Assembly (NCBI GenBank): GCA_963580455.1
Contig: OY756970.1
Span: forward strand, 13,392,001 to 13,456,000
Direction of reading: 5' to 3'
Source of the DNA: Euonymus europaeus
Lineage: Eukaryota > Streptophyta > Magnoliopsida > Celastrales > Celastraceae
DNA: 64,000 nucleotides
Of this stretch, positions 1-12,770 are shown piece after piece (the stretch's first letter is position 1; every line of letters begins with the position of its first letter). The notes beneath the pieces are model-generated. The model had not been told where the DNA came from. It did no database searches and saw only the letters and a program-made list of their open reading frames with translations. Position numbers and translations under genes: made by a program.

Positions 1-243
1 TATGAAAATAAAATGACAAAAATGGGTATAAAAATTTAGCTTATTACAAAAACTTAACAAGTAAAGGTTTATATAAATCTCTTGTACTTCAATCAGCAAT
101 TGAGCTATCAACCCCATGTAAATAAGATTCTCTTGTAACAGCCGCCCCATGAGTGCTTGACGACGAGGTAACGGGAGAGGAGCCGATATGTTTTTCTTCT
201 TCTGCCTTTTCTTCCTTAAACGGGAGTGCTCGACCTCGAGCAT
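1..243 (-). CDS. possible partial ORF running off the window edge
   Basis: An ATG at 241-243 opens a frame of 81 codons with no stop before the window edge. The first 25 or so residues are Arg/Lys-rich (RLRKKRQKKK), and the rest becomes hydrophobic and AT-rich, which suggests that any real exon ends before the edge. I do not recognise the family. The alternative is a chance open frame. Nothing else in 1-460 is recognised. Confidence 0.25.
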   Translation of the reverse strand, partial: MLEVEHSRLRKKRQKKKNISAPLPLPRRQALMGRLLQENLIYMGLIAQLLIEVQEIYINLYLLSFCNKLNFYTHFCHFIFI

Positions 244-460
244 GGCTCCGTTGTTGATTGTTGTGATAAAGGAAGTACAGTGGGGGTATTTAAGTTATTT
301 TGATAAAATATTTTAATTAAATAATTTTTAAAATATATTTTAATTAATTTATTAATTCAATGGCTGGGATTTGATTCTTATTTGGTAATCAAATCTGATG
401 ATCATTGGGCCAACGATAGTGATACCGTTATTTACCCATCCTGGATCGTAGTGCAGCCCG

Positions 461-831
461 GTGTTTGGTAAACAATTGTAAAGAGCATACATAACAACAT
501 GTAACATACAAACTACATATAAATGTTAACCTAATCAAATAACATTTCAACATTTAACATATTATTCAACATTTTTACCTCTAAATATGACATTCCTAGA
601 ATTGTCACAGCATTTATAAAAAATATAAAATCTATTTTTTTATTAATTTGTGTTAATACCCCTACATGTAATTAGCCACAGCATTTATACCAGCATATAT
701 GTTTTTCTCTGAAAAATTTAACCAAACACCCACAACATTTATAACAACATATATGCCAGCATTTCAAGCAGCATAAAACAACCAGCATACATACTAAATT
801 ATAAGCTATTGTCAAAATTGTTTACCAAACA
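461..831. mobile_element. foldback/MITE element with inverted termini
   Basis: The left end reads GTGTTTGGTAAACAATT and the right end (811-831) is its inverse, with AAATTGTTTACCAAACA. The 370-bp interior has no ORF and repeats phrases such as AACAACATAT and CAGCATA. This is a non-autonomous DNA element. No clear target duplication was found, so the superfamily is not assigned. Confidence 0.6.
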
Positions 832-841
832 TACTCTGGTT

Positions 842-1836
842 GTGTTTGGTAAACCATTATAAATAGCATATAGCCCCCGTTTGGTAAACAATTTTCACTA
901 GCATATAATTTAGCATTCAGCATACATGCTACACATAAAAAGCCACTTAACCAAACACCAAATAATAATTTTAGCATATATGTTACAATTTTCAAATGCG
1001 ACATAAAAAACCATTTTCAACAACATTTACCTTCTATCAAAAATGAAAAGTCTAAACTACCCCTTATATTTCAGCCAAATGACCAAAATAGCCTTAATGT
1101 TCAAATCTATTATTTATTTTATTTAATAATAAATTGTTATTTATTTTTATTTAATAATATATTAACATTTTTACTAATATTTTTAATTATTTATATTTAA
1201 TAATATATTTATTTTTAAATAATATAGTTAATAATTTACTTATTTATATTTACTAATCTATTATTTACTTTTATTTAATAAAATATTCATCTATATTTAA
1301 TAATATATTAAAATTTTTACTAATATATTTAATTATCCATATTGAATAATATATTTATTTTTAAATAATATATTCAATTATATTTACTAATATATTAAAT
1401 TATTTAATAATTTATTTATATTTAATAATCTATTATTTATTTTTATTCCATAATATATTCATTTATATTTATTTATATTTAATAATATATTAACATTTTT
1501 ACTAATATATTTAATTATTTATATTTTTTGATAGATTTAATTATTTATTTTTATTTAATAATATTTTTATTTTAAAATAATATATTCAATTATATTTAGT
1601 CATTTATTTATTTAATAATTTATTATATATATTTGAAAAATATTTTTTAATTTGTTTTACTGCCCCTGTATGTAATTAGCCACATCATTTTAAACAGCAT
1701 AAATGTTTTTTTCAGCATAAGTAACCAAACACCTCAGCATTTGAAATAACATATATGCCAACATTTATATCAGCATAAAGATAACAACATACAAGTCAAA
1801 ATATATGTTTTTTGCAAAATACTTTTCCAAACACTA
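842..1836. mobile_element. second, AT-rich foldback element of the same group
   Basis: It begins with two tandem copies of the TGTTTGGTAAAC terminus (842 and about 879) and ends near 1,836 with the inverse (ACTTTTCCAAACACTA). The interior from 1,100 to 1,620 is a low-complexity run of TTATTTAATAATATATT-like units. The doubled left terminus suggests one copy inserted into, or recombined with, another. There is no coding capacity. Confidence 0.5.
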
Positions 1837-1905
1837 CCTATATATCTAGATATATGAACCATAATTTTTTACATTTTATAACACTTGCTAGCACTACATT
1901 GCATA

Positions 1906-2787
1906 CTAGTGTAGTACCCGCGCTACGCGTGATACACTTTTTCAATTATTTAATTTTGCTATAAAATTAATCGTACATTAAATTTTTATAATAATTTTAA
2001 TAAAATACATAAGATTCTACATATTTTCTCTACCACATATTCAGTATTTAAATATCTATTAAGTTTTAATTTTCTCAGATTTAATGTTCTGTTGTTGGTT
2101 TAATTTTATCAACAGAAAAAAAAATTCAACTGACTGCAATAAGATGAGAATGAAAATCAATACAAAACTAAATGGTCATGACATAACATCTATATTTTTT
2201 ATTTGTTAAAATTAATCTTTAATTGAATATAATTTATACGTGTAATACTATTAGATAATATTTTGACTGAGCTATTATCACAAAAACTCATATAAACTTC
2301 CTCTAAACTTCCGTGTTACATATAGCTATTTATTTATTTATTGATATGAAAAACAAAAAGAATATTAAGATGCTTCTTAAATTGAATGACCATGAATTTT
2401 TAATTTTTCATATAATTATTAGTTTTTTTAATATTAATTTTAATTGTTGACTCACATATTATCTTCCTTGAATCCTACGTGACATCTCGCCATCTTTGTT
2501 ATAACAAAAAAATATCAAGGAATTTCTCATATAATTATTAATTTTTAATGTTAATGTTAATTATTAGCATACGCATATATTATGATTCTTGAATTCTAAA
2601 TGACAACCTTATCATTTTTGTTATAACAAAAGGAATATTAAAAATTTTCTTATATTGAATGGCCATGAATTATAATTATTAATTTAATTTTGATTATTTG
2701 ATTATTAGATTTTATTTTCTCTCCCTTTAAATCCTATGTGACTTCATGTGGTGCATTTGTGAGGCTTTAATTATATATATATATAGA
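1906..2787 (-). mobile_element. short non-autonomous Helitron
   Basis: Read on the minus strand it starts TCTATATATATATA after an A (2,786-2,787). It ends with a GC hairpin (CACGCGTAGCGCGGG) followed by CTAG before a T (1,906-1,909), which is the A|TC...CTAG|T insertion signature. The interior aligns by eye along its whole length with the plus-strand Helitron at 18,419-19,330, including the 5' phrase CTCACAAA.GCACCA. There is no coding sequence. Confidence 0.75.
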
Positions 2788-2980
2788 TGAATAGATATGT
2801 GGATCTTATGGACTTGTGGTTATTTTTCTTATAAGTAGTGCTAATTAACTTGAAGTGCACAATTGTCGGTGCTGTCTTAAAGTATGAGTAAATTAGTGGA
2901 CTCAAGTGTAGATTTAGGTAGGAATAAACCCAATGTCGGTATTTGTTGGACAGTAATAACACTAAAAAAATTAGCAAGAA

Positions 2981-3626
2981 GTTAGAGTTTGCACCCTATA
3001 CTTGGAAGAAAGTATTAATTTGCACATTGTATTTTGAAATGTATCGAATCGCACATTGATTTTCCATTTTCGTGTAGCCACAACAAGAATTTTACATTTT
3101 ACTGATGAATTTTTTCGTCGTTAATCCAGGAAAATCCGTCGATAATATTCATTACCCACGGAACAATATCTGTTTGTAAAATGCTCGTCGCTATTTGATT
3201 ACCGACGAAAAAAAATTCAGTCGGTAATTTTTTTAAAAAGAATTAAAAATTAAAAATCCGTCACTAATCCATCCCTAAAAATGAAAAAAAATTACAAGAG
3301 AAACTCTTTTACTAGAAATAAACTCATACACAAACATACATATATACATAAGAAATAAAAACAAATGACATCTATTTTTGCTGATCGAGGGTACATTATT
3401 ATCTATTTTTATAAATTCAGGGTGTATTTCAATCCAAGGTACAATGTGCAAATTGACACTTGTTAAAATTTACGTGGTATACGAACATCATAATGTGTCA
3501 AATCAGCAAAAATAGAGGACATTTGGATGAAAGATGTAAAGATATACGAAAATAGAAGTTTAAGGTGTTATTTAATACAAGATGAAAATTAATACTTTCT
3601 TCGAAGTATAGGGTGCAAATCTTAAC
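2981..3626. mobile_element. MITE with inverted repeats of about 45 bp
   Basis: The left end (2,981-3,025) contains GTTTGCACCCTATACTTGG and AAGAAAGTATTAATTTGCAC. The right end (3,585-3,626) is its near-perfect inverse. Between them, 3,105-3,230 holds a second inverted motif set (CGTCGGTAAT and ATTACCGACGAAAAA), which looks like a smaller element nested in the first. No ORF is present. Confidence 0.65.
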
Positions 3627-3730
3627 CATATCAAAAAAAACTACAGATGGCCACAAAAAGACAATACTGTTAATTTTGAAATTGAAACGTCAGGATGGAT
3701 CTTGTTTTCTTGCACACACGACACACACAC

Positions 3731-3732
<2 letters not shown>

Positions 3733-3781
<49 letters not shown>
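3733..3781. repeat. (TA)n microsatellite
   Basis: This is an uninterrupted TA dinucleotide run of about 48 bp, preceded by a short CA run (3,716-3,730). Confidence 0.95.
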
Positions 3782-3783
<2 letters not shown>

Positions 3784-4379
3784 TTAGATCAACTTAATTA
3801 CCGACAGTGAATAACAACAAACTTGATGAGAGTCTATACAGTATATGTACTGTTATACACTATATATATATACACATAAAATCTGAGTGGGTTCCACATT
3901 CGATTGTCACAGAACGAGATGAAGATTCGTATCATGAATTCATGAGGTGCGACATAAAAATAAATAAAAAAAAGTTGTTCCCAATCATATGTGGTTAAAG
4001 TAGCTAGCACTATGCAGCGGCATTCATAAAGATTGGTATACAGTGCACAAAATTTTCCATTTGACAACACTATAAGGTGATCAATCAAAGCATAATTTAT
4101 GGCCGAAAATATATTGTGTATTCACGGTACGAATTTAATTCAAAATCTCCACAGTAATTTTGAGTGGCAGAGTTTAGGCCAATATTAACCATTCAAAAGA
4201 TATATAAGTTTGTCATTCTTGACTATAAAAAAAGATTAAAAAAAAAAATCCATGCATGCATGTGTGGTCATAATTTTTTGGTTGGGGCAGGACCAAAGGG
4301 CCTGTCTACCGACCCGTGCCCTCGGGATTTCGGTAGAATGTAAGTCGCAGGTTATGCGACACAACGACAGGGACAAAAG

Positions 4380-4680
4380 TGGGTTATATGTAAGCGTTAT
4401 GACAATTAAATCCAATAACATGCCACTTCCCCGGCTCGACCCAGTGACCTCTTCACTCCCAGAGCACTAAGGTTTAGGACAAGCCGGTGGCCACCAAGCC
4501 AAAGACTTGGTGGTTAAAAGTGGGTTATATGTAAGCGTTATGGCAATTAAATCCAATAACGTGCCACTTCCCCGGCTCGACCCAGTGACCTCTTCACTCC
4601 CAGAGCACTAAGGTTTAGGACAAGCCGGTGGCCACCAAGCCAAAGGCTTGGTGGTTTAAAGTGGGTTATATGTAAGCATT
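4380..4680. repeat. 141-bp tandem repeat, 2.1 copies
   Basis: TGGGTTATATGTAAGC starts at 4,380, 4,521 and 4,662, an exact 141-bp period. Units 1 and 2 differ at only a few bases. Each contains CCCCGGCTCGACCCAGTGAC and an inverted motif around CCAAGCCAAAG.CTTGG. The unit is GC-richer than its surroundings. Upstream, 4,260-4,375 is unrelated GC-rich sequence. No gene is recognised between 3,790 and 5,412. Confidence 0.85.
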
Positions 4681-5412
4681 TGGTCATAATTTTAATCTGT
4701 AGGGCTGGCCACCTAAATCATATCAAAGCAATCAAGTCTCTACCTTTCAATAAAATAAATTACGTTCTACCCTAGAATGCTAAAAAGATGCCCTATTGTA
4801 CAACTGTAAGCAGACTTTTAAGCAGGAACTGACCTTATCCATATATGCTTCCTAAGATTCATAAGGAATAAACCTACAATTCTATGCATTATTATTAATA
4901 TTGAATGAACATACGCATACATGATTAGACTTTTAGCTGCTGCATAAACAATTTAATAAAACACATCTATTTTCTTTGTCTGGACTTTACCATCGAAGGA
5001 TGGTTGCAACTGTCCACCAGACTCTTGGATAGATTTATCTTTAAAAGAAACTTTTAATGTAGGAGCTCATTAATTTGCATGCATTCTTGTGTTCTTTCTT
5101 GCCCCCACTCGTGATTTCCGCAAAATAAACCCATTTTATCCTCAATCACAGACGCATAGGTCAATGAACCAAAATTGAAGATCGTATGTGTGACAGTGGA
5201 AAGATGGTGTCAAATAACCTGGACTTGTGCAGGGATGCCTATATAAAAAAAGGTTAGAGCACAATTTAGAAGGCCTGATTGATTAAACAATCAAATTAGA
5301 GCAACTCATTTATGAAAGCAAATGCTAGGCATATAGGAGCAGCATGCAAACCACAACCTTTTTTTGCACCTTATTGTCTTATATAATCGGTCCAATAAGA
5401 AATAATATAAAA

Positions 5413-5441
5413 TTAGTACGAAGCCCGGGCGTTGCCCCGGG
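5413..5441 (-). mobile_element. Helitron-type 3' terminus
   Basis: The plus strand reads TTAGTACGAAG and then the palindrome CCCGGGCGTTGCCCCGGG. On the minus strand this is a GC hairpin followed by CTAA, which fits the CTRR Helitron end. It shares CGAAGCCCG.GCGTTGC with the terminus at 13,458, so the families are related. I could not place a 5' end. The stretch 5,442-6,904 may be its body; I see no gene there. Confidence 0.45.
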
Positions 5442-7461
5442 TCCTTTTGATTTCGGTTAGGGTTTAGAGGGAAATACTGGTGTTATAATTTTTAGCTGAA
5501 TTATTTGTCGTTGTGTTTTTTTGACCAAGTTAACTTTGGAAATTATGATAAAACAAAATCAATAATGTTTTGCGAACGAAGTTCATAGGTGAGACGTTAA
5601 GGCGTACTCATTTATGCAGCTATGAGACAGGCCTTAAGGTTGCAGTGTGCTAAGCAGAAGAATACAGTCTTGTAAGGAAGTATTCGTCTCACCGTTGACA
5701 CTTAAATAATGCATCATATCAATAAAAACATATTTACTGAAGCTGAAAGAAATAAATAATGAAGTGCATCAAGCTATATAAACAAACACTGTCCAGGTTT
5801 TCGAAATTGATCCCAGTTAGCTAACATTGTTGGTTCGAAAGCACCGTTAACGTTCTCTAGTAATCTCAACAACGTGTCCAGTACTTCATACATAGAATCG
5901 TGGAAGTATCAAATAGAAACCCAACAAAAGGAAAACCAGTGAGTGAACAGAAAAGTCATTACTCCTTGATATCCAATACATTCAAATAAGATATAGAGCA
6001 GAGAAATTCATATAGATACCCACTGATAGGAAAAATAGTAACTTTAGGTAATGCTATATATCAGCAGACAACGTCCTTAGAAGTGAACTCTTCATCTCTT
6101 GCAGGCAACAAACACTCTCAGAATCACACTATAAATTGTCATGCAACGTACACCTCCCTTCTCATCTAGCTGACTTGTAAATAAAGAACTCAGGAAATAA
6201 TGAAACAACTTATGGGACAGTTCCTATAAGAATTAGTATTCTTAGCAAATCAAATATGGCAACTATTATCATACAAAAAGATTATGTTACTGCTAAGTCC
6301 AAATTCAGGAAAAGGAAAAAAAACAAGGCTAGAGAATGCCGATAAACTTTCACTAAGAGTATACCCTTGACCAACTTGGATGCATTGGATGAAATGAAGG
6401 GAGGATCCAAAACTCAGGAGGCATTGCCACATTGGGCTAATTCGAGACCAATCAAACAACCTAATAATCTGAAACCAATTAAGATTAACTACAACTAAAA
6501 AATTTAAACCATGTAACATCAAAAAGTCTATATGATAATGAAAGATTCATTTCATTGAATTATCATTGTACCCTGATGGTTATACATCTAATGAAAGCTT
6601 CCGAATATAAGCAAATATGCACATATTGCATGTCAAATATTGCATGAGTGCAATGTTTCCATGAGTGCAAAGTGAGTTTTTAAGAGATTCAATCTTAATA
6701 TATAAATTCAATAGTATGAAAATTCCAAATATATATGGAGTTACAGTAACTCTAACCATATAGTATCTGTGATTTCAAAGATATGATGTTTTTAATTTTT
6801 GAACAACATCAGAGTTATTCTGTCATCGGATGGTAATTATTCTCCGATAAGCAGTAACTCTTCAATTTAGCAAGGTCTCACTCATTCTATCATTAATTCC
6901 AAGGCAGTTAAAATCGGGATTCTAGCTAGGTTGAATCGTTGAGAGAGTCTACAGAATCGGATCGTAGATCGTAAGATTCTACCAACAATGTAAATAAATA
7001 TGATAAATATATGTTTACCCACATATCCATACAAAAAAGTTAAACATATTGTCAACAATCACATAAAATCCAATCCAAACATGTAAACAATAAAATAAAA
7101 TATAATCCAAACATGAAAAATGATTAAAATAATATCCAAATGGACCAAATCAGTGTAATCATTCAGCCACATGAACTTCCTCTTCATTCTCTTCTTCACT
7201 AATCTCACAATCTTCCACCTCAATATCATTAACATCATCACCCAAGTCAGAAATATCAATATTTGTGTCTTGGATGGCATCATTCTCCTCTATGCCTACA
7301 TTGAAATTTAAAAAATAAATATAGTGAGTATGACAAAATAAGTTCTTGACATGATCAAAATTCAAAAGCTAAATTTAGTCAATTGAAAGCGTACTTGGAT
7401 CAGTAATATCATTCTCTTTATCTCTAACAATTTCACTTTCAGCATCTTTCAACATATTCAA

Positions 7462-10400
7462 TCATTCATCACATGATGGAAGAACCGGAGCTTCTCTCTC
7501 CGTTATCCATTCATCATCCAATGGGATATCATCATCAAAAGTAAAGGCATTTGTGATGGCTTTTCTATTTCTTTGTCTCTCTTCTAACTTCAAATTATAC
7601 ATGACAAACACCAAATCATTCAACTTCTTTTGATGCAAGCAATTTCTCCTTTTCGAATGTACCAACTCAAACGCACTCCAATTACATTCACATCCAGAAG
7701 AGGTACAAGTTAGACTTAAAATCCTAATTGCAAATCTTTTCAAGTAACGCCCCGTCCCATGAAACTCTAATTTTCGAGCTCGTAGTACAGATCGCTACCT
7801 ATATCACATCTCAGTCCATCACTAGTACCTAATTCTATATATAATAAGAACCCAATTAATGCTAGAATATATTTAGCTAAGCATCATTTATCTCCAATTG
7901 ACTAAACTCATTTAATAACTCAAATCAAGCATCCTAATTCCGATGAGCATTTAACAATTACCACCTCATAATAGTAATTAAATCAATAACGTAAAATACA
8001 TATCTCTTGACCACGTTTTGTGAACTTTAGTTTAATCGTGATAAATCTGAAATACTAGCAACAACCTTAAAACTTAAATAAAATTTAATATTCTTATCAT
8101 GAATCATCAAAAACTAACTTTTGTACATAAATCTGAAATACTAGCAGCAACCTTAAAACTTAAATAAAATTTAATATTATTATCATGAACCATCAAAAAC
8201 TAACTTTTGTACATGAGCATCCTTTTCATGGATCCACAGCGCCATCAACTCCTATGTCAACAAAGTCACCACAAGACTCCTTACCTGTATCACGAAATAT
8301 AGTGAGCCGAGGCCCAGCAAGTAATACTTATGCATGAATCCGCATGAACGTCCTCATTAGAAAACAGTCAGCCATTTAAATCATTTTTTTCCAGTACTCG
8401 GGCCCTTAACCTAGGTAAACTGCTATAGAGCAATCGGTCGGGATTTCTTTCTATTGCCCTACCATAGAGCACCTCCAGTCAACATCTATATCCTTTAATC
8501 ATTTTCCTTTTCTTTCCATTTAACAGTACCCCATAAACATTTCTATTTTCAGTACACCCTCCCTGTATCAGTAATACCTGGTTCGTAAAAACATTTTTCC
8601 TCAATGCGTATGTCATGTATGCCATGATATGTTATGCTTCATGCAGTGCAACCATGACAGTTCGACATTCACAAATAACTCATCATCACCAGTTCAGTCG
8701 CATATAACACATAATCACCACATAGATATCATTATATAAATAACACGTCCCTATAAACTCAGTCTCATATATATAACACAATCATTACATAATTTATTAT
8801 AAACATAACACGACCCCATAAACTCCGTATTATATAAATAACACATTCGTTATAGAAAATATTATACCGACAACACATCCTCAAATTAAGTTCAACCTCA
8901 TGTCAATACAATCATTAAATTCTATCTCTATATTTATCATCATATTGCAAAACACAATTCACGGATACTTACATCATCACAACTAATTCAATCTCGTATA
9001 ACAACAAGCTCAACACAGATACCATTGTAATACTATCAATCCCACCACAAATATTCAGTCGTACTAACATATCTATATGTACACACATATCTACATATAT
9101 ATACACACAAACATAGGAATTGTAAAATCAGCAATCATTGAGCAGTCGATTCCATGAGACAGGTGAGTATTACTTACCTTAGTTTCCTCCCGTAATCCCA
9201 ACACTTCACCTATCAAAAGTTGTCCCTGAAATCCATAGTAATACCCCTCTCCATTAACATCTTATGTACTCTTTATTTTAATTAATTTACACAATTTATC
9301 CAATTTCATTTCTTTTTATTTGGTCAATGGTCAACACACAAAGGGGTGCTCCAGTCAACTGGGTCGGATCGACCCGACTGTATCTCTTCCCTCAGTCACG
9401 CCAGTCAACAGACCTGTGCATCCCTATACTCGAGTCACTGCCGATCCGGAGGCGATGGAGTCCGCGGTGGCTTGGATTCAGTAGAGGAAGAACCGGTGAG
9501 TATATCGACGGTCATAGCTACCTGAATGGTGGTCGGAGCACCGTGATTTTTCGGTGCCAAAGCTTGCGGCCGCGACCATCTCTTCCTCCTTCGTTGGCCA
9601 CCCATTCACCCGCCGTTCGATTCGAAACCACTACTATTGAACTCCTCTTCTCCTTCTCATCCTACTCGTTCAACTAGATTCGCCATTCGTCTCGATTTGC
9701 AGAAAGACCAGTTCTGTCGCCACCTACTCCACTGACGACCGTAACCTAGTTTGGGAACCTAGGGTTCCTCAGTTCCCGTGCCCTATTCCTTTTTATTTTA
9801 TATTAATTTCATTTTCTTAATTTGAGTTTAGGCCGTTTGAAAACTCTGTCCCTAACATTACTACTCAATTATATTAAATATCCCTATGCATTCACAGTTT
9901 TGCTGTTATCCATTTATTATGATATATTTTTTTATTTATTTAACTTCTATAATTCATAATAAATTCACCTCAACTCCATTTTGAGCGATTCTTGTACTCT
10001 TTAATTTTGTTTTCCTGATATAATTTATTAAAATTACTTTGACTCGATTTAGATTTTTATCTAAATCTATCCTAATTTTCTCGTAAAATGTGTTCATCTA
10101 AATCTCCTGAAATTTCACGATAATTCAGGTCACGGTGTTACATTTCAGCTCTGGGCACTCATCTCCATATGAGTCCCACCAATTAGCTACAAAGTATAAA
10201 CAAATAAATCAATCTTACTTTTCTCTTTCAATATAAATTCTAAATTTCAACAAGACAACAACTAATAAGTAATACCTAGAGATTTTTTCTTCCTGGTTAA
10301 CATAGCAGTTTCTATGCCAAAAAGCCCTCTTCCTTTTTTAAATGCATCAATTTGCATATCAATTCTTACCCTCTCTTGAGAATTAGGCACCATCTTCTTC

Positions 10401-11935
10401 ATGCAATTATACAACCCAATTTTAACCTCTGCATCAGAGTTGAAATTTTCACTGTAATGAAATTGAGGATTCAAAAAATATGTCACTGCAGGTAATGGTT
10501 GATGAAGTTGATTTTCCCATCTTTGATCAATAATATTCCAAACTTGCTTATAGCTACAGTGGAAAAAAACTTTGATCAGCCATCTTATTAGATAAGTATT
10601 AACCAGTAAAGTAGTAATTAGTAAACCTACCTTTTTTTGACATGGTTGAAATTTTCTCGAATTAATTCCTTTGCTCGATCTATGGCTTCATATATAAATC
10701 CCATGGCAGGATGCTCATCTGAATTGACCATCCGAAGAACCTTAATAAGTGGCACCCTTGCGCTCTAGAAGTCTTTGTAATGTCAAGTAAGCAGTTGCAA
10801 ATCGAGTGACTGTAGGTCGAATGAGATTCGCACCTTTTGTAAAATCCTTCATCTAGACAATAAGTTGGGTTCTAGAATAGATATATGTTGTAATCGTCTT
10901 TCCTTTAGCAATAGTCACTCGATGAACTTTGATTTGCTTTTCAAAGTCTTCTAGGATTAAATCTATGCAGTGTGTAGCACAAGGTGTCCAGAACAACTTC
11001 TTTCTCTTCTCCATTAATTTTTCCCCAGCTAATTTGTAGTTTGTTGCATTATCAGTCACAATTTGGACAACATTTTCTTCTCCCACCTTCTCAACAATCT
11101 CATCTAGCATCTCAAACACTTTCTCCCCTATTTTTGAAATCTCTAATGTATCCAATGACGTTAAGAAAACAGTTCTAGCAGGACTATTCACTAGAAAATT
11201 ACATAATGACCTCCTCTTTCGATCCGACCAGCCATCAGACATAATTGTGCATCCCGTAAATTTCCATTGAGCCTTGTACTCATTTAGCATGTTCAGAGTG
11301 TAGGCCACATCTTTCTTCAAGAAGGTCTCCCTAATCTTATGATAGGAAGGTGGTTCAAGTCCCTTGCCATAGTCTCCAATCTTCTTAATCATGAGAGGAA
11401 ATAGTGGACTCCTCATTACATTGAATGGAATAGCATTAACATAGAGAAACTGTGCTATTGTTTGACACACATCATCTCCTTCACCTTTCTTCAACATATT
11501 GTTCAAGGTTTTTTGATGCATTGGCTTGGACTTGGATCTTGCCACAAATTTTTCCATCGACCCCTTTCCCTTCTCCAAGCTTGTATGTGGTGCTTCACAT
11601 TCTTCTACCTCTTCTTCTTCGACACCAAAGAACTTCCTTTCTTTCCTTCAATGTTTCTTCGGTTCAAGACCGAGCAAGCTTGCAAATTGCAGCCTTACTT
11701 CATCTGGAACTTTTGGACAAGGTTCTACATTCTGACGAGTACAAGCTAGATGATGCTTCAATCGATAAATTCCTCCGGTACGCACACCTCCACAGTGTTT
11801 ACATTGAACCTTGCGTGTAATAGGGTCCAATTCTATCCCATGATCCCATCTAGGATCTTGCCTTTGACCAAATGCATTCTTTCTTTTGCTTTGCATAGAT
11901 GGTTGAGAACTAGAACTAGTGGTTGCTGCTAACAT
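7462..11935 (-). pseudogene. hAT transposase, BED-finger type, interrupted
   Basis: Read on the minus strand, an ATG at 11,933-11,935 opens an N-terminal segment (to 11,648) with a BED zinc finger: CKHC, then H..., HHLAC. The DUF659-type core follows (about 11,578-10,853), with IMSDGWSDRKRRSL and TDNATNYKLAGEKL and then CATHCIDLILEDF. Later pieces are at 10,750-10,620 and 10,486-10,262. The last piece before the break ends in WWDSYGDECPELK (about 10,190-10,148), and the C-terminal dimerisation segment resumes at 7,742 with FAIRILSLTCTSSGCECNWS. The solo LTR sits exactly between them. The pieces are in different frames, so this is a pseudogene, possibly with introns. The role in the active element is cut-and-paste transposition. 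Confidence 0.85.
7743..10142 (-). mobile_element. solo LTR inside the hAT transposase
   Basis: A 2.4-kb block is flanked by perfect 5-bp duplications TTTCA (7,738-7,742 and 10,143-10,147). On the minus strand it begins TGTAACACCGTGACC and ends GGGACGGGGCGTTACT, the TG...GGGGCGT.ACA pattern seen in Ty3/Gypsy LTRs. The outermost two bases at the 7,743 end are degraded. There is no pol sequence, so it is the product of LTR-LTR recombination. The 116-codon frame at 9,327-9,677 lies antisense inside it and is not called as a gene. Confidence 0.85.
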
Positions 11936-12423
11936 GGGAAAGAGGTGAGAAGAGTTTAAGTCTTTAAGAACCAGTGGTTGAAGAAGAAAATAGGGGAAAA
12001 TATATGAAAAAAGTTTCAGAGGTGGTGTCGGGTGAAGATGCAGAGAAGGGATAAAATTGAAGAAGAAAATTGAGGAAAATAGATGAGAAGAGTTTTAGAC
12101 TTCCAGAGATGGTGTCACGCAGTGGTGGTGGGCTGGTGGCTGAGAAGAGATGAGGAATTTTGAGGGTTAAATTTTTCAAAGATTAGAAGTTTAAGAGATT
12201 CCATTAATTTTTTTTTACTTATTCTTTATTTTTTGGGCTTGTTATTGTATTATTTCGTTTGGGTTTGTTAAGAATGAAACATTTTCATTCTATTTGCTGT
12301 CTATTTCTTGAATCTTACATAGTCGCACGATTCTGTGCGATTCTACGATTTTACACGATTTTGTGTGATTCAAGTCGTAGAATCCCACGATTCTACGACT
12401 CAAATCCCAATTTTGACTGTCAT

Positions 12424-12770
12424 GATGAATTCTATTAAAGGAAAGCTCTGCCACTATATAAGGGGGATTACCCCACAGGTAAAAGGACTTTGACCCGTAA
12501 AAATATTGTTCACTCCTAGAGCACCAAGCACGGTTTCCTAGGAAGCACATTTGTGTTCTCTCCTAACTTGAGCGTCAAAGCGGCGACGCTGGAGAACACT
12601 CTCTCGCGGTCTCTTAGCTCATGTTTGCTCATTTTTGCAGGTAAGAATAGATCCGAGAAGATCAAGTTATACTGAAGAATGCTTAGCTCATCCGAGAAGA
12701 CCTAATTTGACCATATTTTGATAGGTCATCTAAGCGAGCGAGTTTAGGACGTTATCACTCACCAACCCAA
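12424..12770 (+). mobile_element. LTR fragment resembling Tat/Ogre-type Gypsy
   Basis: A TATATAAGGGGG box (about 12,452) is followed by CTAACTTGAGCGTC at about 12,563 and GGAGAACACTC. ACTTGAGCGTC(G) is a recurring phrase at the end of plant Tat/Ogre LTR transcripts. Flanks and target duplication were not found. The stretch 12,771-13,457 has no recognised gene. Confidence 0.4.

Larger units (their letters stand above)
6905..12419 (-). mobile_element. hAT transposon, decayed
   Basis: Terminal inverted repeats are CAGTTAAAATCGGGATT (from 6,905) and, inverted, CAGTCAAAATTGGGATT (ending 12,419). Subterminal sequence at both ends is rich in GATTCTACGA-like motifs, typical of hAT binding-site clusters. 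The transposase gene lies on the minus strand. The element is about 3.1 kb once the 2.4-kb solo LTR inside it is removed. No clean 8-bp target duplication was found. Confidence 0.75.

Noticed and set aside
9327..9677. 116-codon plus frame
   Set aside because: It lies antisense inside a solo LTR and has no recognisable domain.
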